Below are positions 6,060 through 9,275 of a DNA stretch of 9,275 nt, piece by piece. The DNA comes from Clostridiales bacterium UBA4696 (lineage in GTDB: Bacteria; Bacillota; Clostridia; Oscillospirales; Oscillospiraceae). Every line of letters begins with the position of its first letter. Position 1 is the stretch's first letter. A program made the translations under genes and the position numbers. The notes beneath the pieces are model-generated. The model saw only the letters and a program-made list of their open reading frames with translations. It was not told the DNA's origin and made no database searches. The stretch lies in the NCBI GenBank assembly GCA_002404795.1, contig DHKK01000165.1, forward strand, positions 28,323-37,597. The letters run 5' to 3'.

Positions 6060-6086
6060 AAAAGCCTCCCGTCCGGGAGGCTTTTT
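6060..6086 (-). terminator. Terminator of the arginine operon
   Basis: An 11-bp stem AAAAGCCTCCC (6060-6070), GTCC loop, GGGAGGCTTTT (6075-6085), located just past the argD stop codon on the minus strand and ending in a T-run when read leftward. The stem is identical to that of the SLH gene terminator; only the loop differs. It is probably bidirectional. Confidence 0.88.
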
Positions 6087-6093
6087 GCATTTC

Positions 6094-7257
6094 TTATCCC
6101 GCGCAGCATTCCTTGATGACCGCGACGGCTTTTGCCAGCTGGTCCATGGGGATGTTGAGGGCGGGGAGGAGGCGGAGCTTGTCTTTGGCCTTGATGACCA
6201 GCACGCCCTTTTCCCGGCAGGCGGCGATGATGTCCGCCGCGTTCTTTTCCACCTGGATGCCGAGCATCAGGCCGAGGCCCGACACGCTGATGACGCCCTT
6301 CGCGTCCGCCAGCTCCTGCTTGATGTAGGCCGAGCGCGCCTGCACGCCCTGCAGCATCGCCTCGTCCAGCCGTTCGAGCACGTTGATCGCGCCCGCGCAG
6401 CAGACGGGGTTGCCGCCGAAGGTCGAGCCGTGCGTCCCGGCGCTCAGCACGTTCTGCACCTTCTCACCCAGCAGCGTCGCGCCCAGCGGCAGACCGCCCG
6501 CGAGCCCCTTGGCCGTCGAGACGATGTCCGGCTGCACGCCGTAGGTCATATAGCCGTAGAGCATGCCGCTGCGCCCGTTGCCGATCTGCACCTCGTCGCA
6601 GATGAGCAGCAGATCGTTTTCCTGACACAGCTTCGCCGCGCCCTTGACATACGCCTCGTCCAGCGGCATCACGCCGCCCTCGCCCTGCACGACCTCCATC
6701 ATGACGGCTGCGCACTTGTTTTCCGCGATCAGCCGTTCAAGATCTGCCAGATCGTTCGGCTCGGCATAGACGAAGCCCTCCGTCAGCGGCAGGAAGTCGT
6801 GGTGGAACACATCCTGCCCCGTCGCGGCCAGCGTGGTGATGGTCCGGCCGTGGAAGCTGTTTTTGAGCGTGATGATGGTGGAATATTCCTTACCCTTCTT
6901 GTCCTCCGACCATTTCCGGGCGGCCTTGATGGCGCACTCGTTCGCCTCTGCGCCGGAGTTGCCGAAGAAGACCTTCTTCATCCCGGTCTTTTCGCACAGC
7001 AGCTGCGCGAGCTTCGCGCAGGGCTCGGTGTAGTAGAGGTTCGAGATATGCTGCAGCGTCCCGAGCTGCTTCGTGACGGCCGCCATCCACTGCTCGTCGG
7101 CCACGCCGAAGATATCGACGGCAATGCCGGTGGACAGGTCGATGTACTCCTTGCCGTTCTCGTCCCAGACGAGCGAACCCTTTCCCTTCACGATCGTGAC
7201 GGGAAAGCGCGCATACGTGCCCGCGATATAGGTCTGGTCCAGCTTCTGAATGTCCAT
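6094..7257 (-). CDS. argD: Acetylornithine aminotransferase
   Basis: A cytosolic PLP enzyme that converts N-acetylglutamate semialdehyde plus glutamate to N-acetylornithine plus 2-oxoglutarate. Its 387 residues are normal for the class-III aminotransferase ArgD group. Visible motifs are NSGAEANECAIK (100-111, PLP phosphate binding), FHGRT (135-139), DEVQ (221-224, Asp to the PLP nitrogen), STAKG with the Schiff-base Lys250, GTHGSTFGGNP (274-284) and LRLLPAL (361-367), whose Arg should bind the substrate carboxylate. The DEVQ loop reads DEVQIGNGRSG, with Ile where Thr is usual. It starts 11 bp after argB, with TAGGAGG in the gap, and is the last gene before the terminator, so it should be co-transcribed with argJ and argB. 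The order and the missing fatty-amine or GABA context favour ArgD over related aminotransferases. ArgD enzymes often also act in lysine synthesis; that cannot be decided here. Confidence 0.96.
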   Translation of the reverse strand: MDIQKLDQTYIAGTYARFPVTIVKGKGSLVWDENGKEYIDLSTGIAVDIFGVADEQWMAAVTKQLGTLQHISNLYYTEPCAKLAQLLCEKTGMKKVFFGNSGAEANECAIKAARKWSEDKKGKEYSTIITLKNSFHGRTITTLAATGQDVFHHDFLPLTEGFVYAEPNDLADLERLIAENKCAAVMMEVVQGEGGVMPLDEAYVKGAAKLCQENDLLLICDEVQIGNGRSGMLYGYMTYGVQPDIVSTAKGLAGGLPLGATLLGEKVQNVLSAGTHGSTFGGNPVCCAGAINVLERLDEAMLQGVQARSAYIKQELADAKGVISVSGLGLMLGIQVEKNAADIIAACREKGVLVIKAKDKLRLLPALNIPMDQLAKAVAVIKECCAG

Positions 7258-7268
7258 GATCCTTCCTC

Positions 7269-8123
7269 CTATCTGGTGAACATCGTGCCGATGCCTTCGT
7301 TGGTGAGCATTTCAATGAGGATCGCGTGCGGGACCCGCCCGTCGATGATGAACACGCGCCGCACGCCCCATTCGATCGCGTTCCGGCAGCATTCCGCCTT
7401 CGGGATCATGCCGCCCTGGATGACGCCGGAGGAGACGAGCTCCGGCAGCTCGCCGATGCGGATGGCCGGGATGAGCGTGGACGGATCGTCCTTGTCCTGC
7501 AGGATGCCCGCAATGTCCGTCATGGCAATCAGACTCTCCGCGCCCAGCGCGCCCGCGAGGCGCGCGGCTGCCGTGTCGGCGTTGATGTTGTAGATATTGC
7601 CCGCGTCGTCATAGCCGACCGTGGACACGACGGGGATATAGCCCTTGTCGATCACGTCCAGGATCGGCTGGACGTTCACGTCCGTGATCTCGCCGACATA
7701 GCCGAGCTCCGGCTTTTTGATCTTCGCTTTGAGCATATGCCCGTCGAGGCCGGAAAGGCCGATGGCGCTGCCGCCCTTGAGCTCGATGAGATTTACGAGC
7801 GTTTTGTTGATCTTCCCGGCCAGCACCATCAGCGCCACGCCGACGGCTTCTTCATCCGTGACCCGGACGCCGTCGACAAACGTGCTCTGTTTTCCCATCT
7901 TCCCAAGCGTCTCCGTGATCTCCGGCCCGCCGCCGTGGACGAGCACGACCTTGACGCCGATGAGCTGCAGCAGGCAGATATCCCGGATGACCGAGTCCTT
8001 CAGATGCTCCGAGACCATGGCGTTGCCGCCGTATTTGACCACGACGATCTTGCCGCTGTAGTCCTGGATATACGGCAGCGCGTGGACCAGCACGCGCGCC
8101 CGCTGGGCATTTGTGATATCCAT
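7269..8123 (-). CDS. argB: Acetylglutamate kinase
   Basis: Phosphorylates N-acetylglutamate with ATP, the second step of arginine synthesis. The 284 residues fit the amino-acid kinase fold: Lys30 in VVKYGGNAM, HGGGPEI (63-69), RVT (87-89), NINAD (179-183), MTDIAG (201-206) and GGMIPK (237-242), whose Lys contacts the nucleotide. It has an N-terminal helix with ALPYI (15-19) before the first strand and a C-terminal HAILIEMLTNEGIGT (266-280). Both are features of the hexameric, arginine-inhibited kinases and absent from the short E. coli type, so feedback inhibition by arginine is likely. This fits a pathway using recycling ArgJ, in which the kinase is the control point. It lies 15 bp after argJ, with GGGAGG 9 nt before the start at 8123, and 11 bp before argD. 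Confidence 0.97.
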   Translation of the reverse strand: MDITNAQRARVLVHALPYIQDYSGKIVVVKYGGNAMVSEHLKDSVIRDICLLQLIGVKVVLVHGGGPEITETLGKMGKQSTFVDGVRVTDEEAVGVALMVLAGKINKTLVNLIELKGGSAIGLSGLDGHMLKAKIKKPELGYVGEITDVNVQPILDVIDKGYIPVVSTVGYDDAGNIYNINADTAAARLAGALGAESLIAMTDIAGILQDKDDPSTLIPAIRIGELPELVSSGVIQGGMIPKAECCRNAIEWGVRRVFIIDGRVPHAILIEMLTNEGIGTMFTR

Positions 8124-8138
8124 ATCGTTATCCTCCCG

Positions 8139-9275
8139 TTACGTCCGGTAATCGCCGTTGATCTTCACATAATCATAGGTCAGGTCGCAGCCCCAGGCCG
8201 TCGAGGCCGCGCTGCCGCTGTGCAGGTCGATGAGGATCTCAATCTCGCTTTCGAGCAGGATCTTCTTGGCCTCCTCCTCGGAAAAATCGACGCCCGCGCC
8301 GTCCCTGCACACAAGGATCGTCCCGGCCTTGGAGGCGAACTGCACGTCGATCCTGCTCACGTCGACCGGCGCGCCGGAATAGCCGATGGCGCACAGCACC
8401 CGGCCCCAGTTGGCGTCCGCGCCGAACATGGCCGCCTTTGTGAGAGACGAGCAGATGACGCTCTTGGCGACGGTCTTGGCGATATCCAGCGTCGCCGCGC
8501 CCGAGACCTTGCACTCGAGCAGCTTCGTCGCGCCCTCGCCGTCGCCCGCGATGCAGCGGCACAGATACACCGTCACGGTGTTGAGCGCCTGCATGAAGGC
8601 CGTGAAATCCTCGCCCTCCGCCGTGATCTCCGCGTTTCCGGCAAGGCCGTTGGCCAGGACTGTCACCATGTCGTTGGTCGACGTGTCGCCATCGACGGAG
8701 ACCATGTTGAACGTGTTGGCGATGTCGGTCGAGAGCGCCTTCTGCAGCATGGCAGGGGAGATGGCGCAGTCGGTCGTGATGAACACGAGCATCGTCGCCA
8801 TATTGGGATGGATCATGCCGGAGCCCTTGCAGATGCCGCCGATCCTGCATTCCTTGCCGCCCGCGGTGAAGCTGACGGCGATCTCCTTGCGCCTGGTGTC
8901 GGTAGTCATGATGCCCTCAGCGGCCTCGGCCGAGTGCGGGCCGAGATCTTTGACCAGCTCCGGGATCCCGGCGGCGATGGGCGCGATATCGAGCGGCTGC
9001 CCGATGACACCCGTCGAGGCCACGACGACGTCGGAGCTCTGGATCTGCAGAGCCTTGGCCAGCAGCTCGCTCATCTGCTCGGCAATCTCGATGCCGTTGG
9101 CGTTGCAGGTGTTGGCGTTGCCGCTGTTGCAGATGACGGCCTGCGCCTTGCCGTTTGCAAGATGCTGCTTCGTCACGACGAGCGGCGCGCCCTTGACCAG
9201 ATTCGTGGTGTAGACTGCGGCCGCGCTGGCCGGGACGCTGGAATAGATCAGCGCCAGATCCCGCTTCGTTTTATT
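8139..9275 (-). CDS. argJ: Glutamate N-acetyltransferase / amino-acid acetyltransferase (5' end cut by window edge)
   Basis: ArgJ moves the acetyl group from N-acetylornithine to glutamate, giving ornithine and recycling the acetyl group; many members also use acetyl-CoA. The frame is open to the right edge with no stop, so 378 C-terminal residues are visible and roughly 20-30 are missing; the ATG at 9176 is internal, since good ArgJ sequence (VYTTNLVKGAP) lies upstream. The precursor self-cleaves before a Thr that becomes the nucleophile: here KGSGMIHPNMATML, with the Thr codon at 8793-8795. Other family motifs are NSGNANTCNA, STGVIG, MTTDTR, VDGDTSTND and the C-terminal YVKINGDYRT. One oddity is AGDGEGATK at about 8522-8549, where I recall ARDGEGA as usual. 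It is the first visible gene of the operon; argC and the promoter probably lie off the right edge. Whether it is bifunctional cannot be read directly; the absence of an argA gene in the window says little. Confidence 0.96.
   Translation of the reverse strand, partial: NKTKRDLALIYSSVPASAAAVYTTNLVKGAPLVVTKQHLANGKAQAVICNSGNANTCNANGIEIAEQMSELLAKALQIQSSDVVVASTGVIGQPLDIAPIAAGIPELVKDLGPHSAEAAEGIMTTDTRRKEIAVSFTAGGKECRIGGICKGSGMIHPNMATMLVFITTDCAISPAMLQKALSTDIANTFNMVSVDGDTSTNDMVTVLANGLAGNAEITAEGEDFTAFMQALNTVTVYLCRCIAGDGEGATKLLECKVSGAATLDIAKTVAKSVICSSLTKAAMFGADANWGRVLCAIGYSGAPVDVSRIDVQFASKAGTILVCRDGAGVDFSEEEAKKILLESEIEILIDLHSGSAASTAWGCDLTYDYVKINGDYRT

Noticed and set aside
6085..7593. 502-residue open frame on the plus strand
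   Set aside because: It is antisense to argD and argB, whose motifs are complete on the minus strand, and it shows no protein-family pattern.

Overview
The window looks like a chromosomal segment of a GC-rich Gram-positive member of the Clostridia, most likely a gut Oscillospirales (Oscillospiraceae/Ruminococcaceae type). The reasons are strong GGAGG ribosome binding sites, an exported S-layer-homology (SLH) protein, a MarR plus heterodimeric ABC exporter operon, an argJ-argB-argD cluster, and hairpin-rich intergenic repeats (CTCCCCT-loop-AGGGGAG followed by CTCGGC-loop-GCCGAG modules) of a kind I associate with that group. The lineage is inferred from recall, not from a search.

Region 1 (1-3690, minus strand) is a three-gene drug-efflux type operon. 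A MarR-family regulator is followed, with a 4-bp ATGA overlap, by an ABC exporter half-transporter. That gene is followed, with an 8-bp overlap, by a second half-transporter that runs off the left edge. The first half-transporter carries the substitutions of a degenerate ATP site (Asp for the Walker B Glu, Gln for the switch His). The second has a canonical Walker A, so the pair is probably an asymmetric heterodimer. Two 12-bp palindromes lie just downstream of the -10 box of the operon promoter and are the probable autorepression operators of the MarR protein.

Region 2 (3691-6093) holds one plus-strand gene for a secreted, SLH-anchored beta-helix protein. It has its own promoter, a structured leader and a strong terminator. 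Long composite palindromic repeats lie on both sides of it. The left array (3746-3981) and part of the right array (5877-6054) are inverted copies of each other: one 77-nt block differs at only 3 positions and a 25-nt block is identical. The repeats make up most of the non-coding DNA here.

Region 3 (6060-9275, minus strand) is the arginine biosynthesis operon argJ-argB-argD, transcribed leftward toward the SLH gene with 15- and 11-bp gaps. It ends at a terminator whose 11-bp stem is identical to that of the SLH gene. argJ runs off the right edge. Together the three enzymes cover acetyl transfer to and from glutamate, phosphorylation of N-acetylglutamate and transamination to N-acetylornithine; the reductase ArgC is not in the window.

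I see no clear new multi-gene defence or biosynthetic system. The features most worth a second look are the inverted repeat arrays around the SLH gene, the beta-helix protein with its regularly placed cysteines and sharp change in codon use, and its structured leader.
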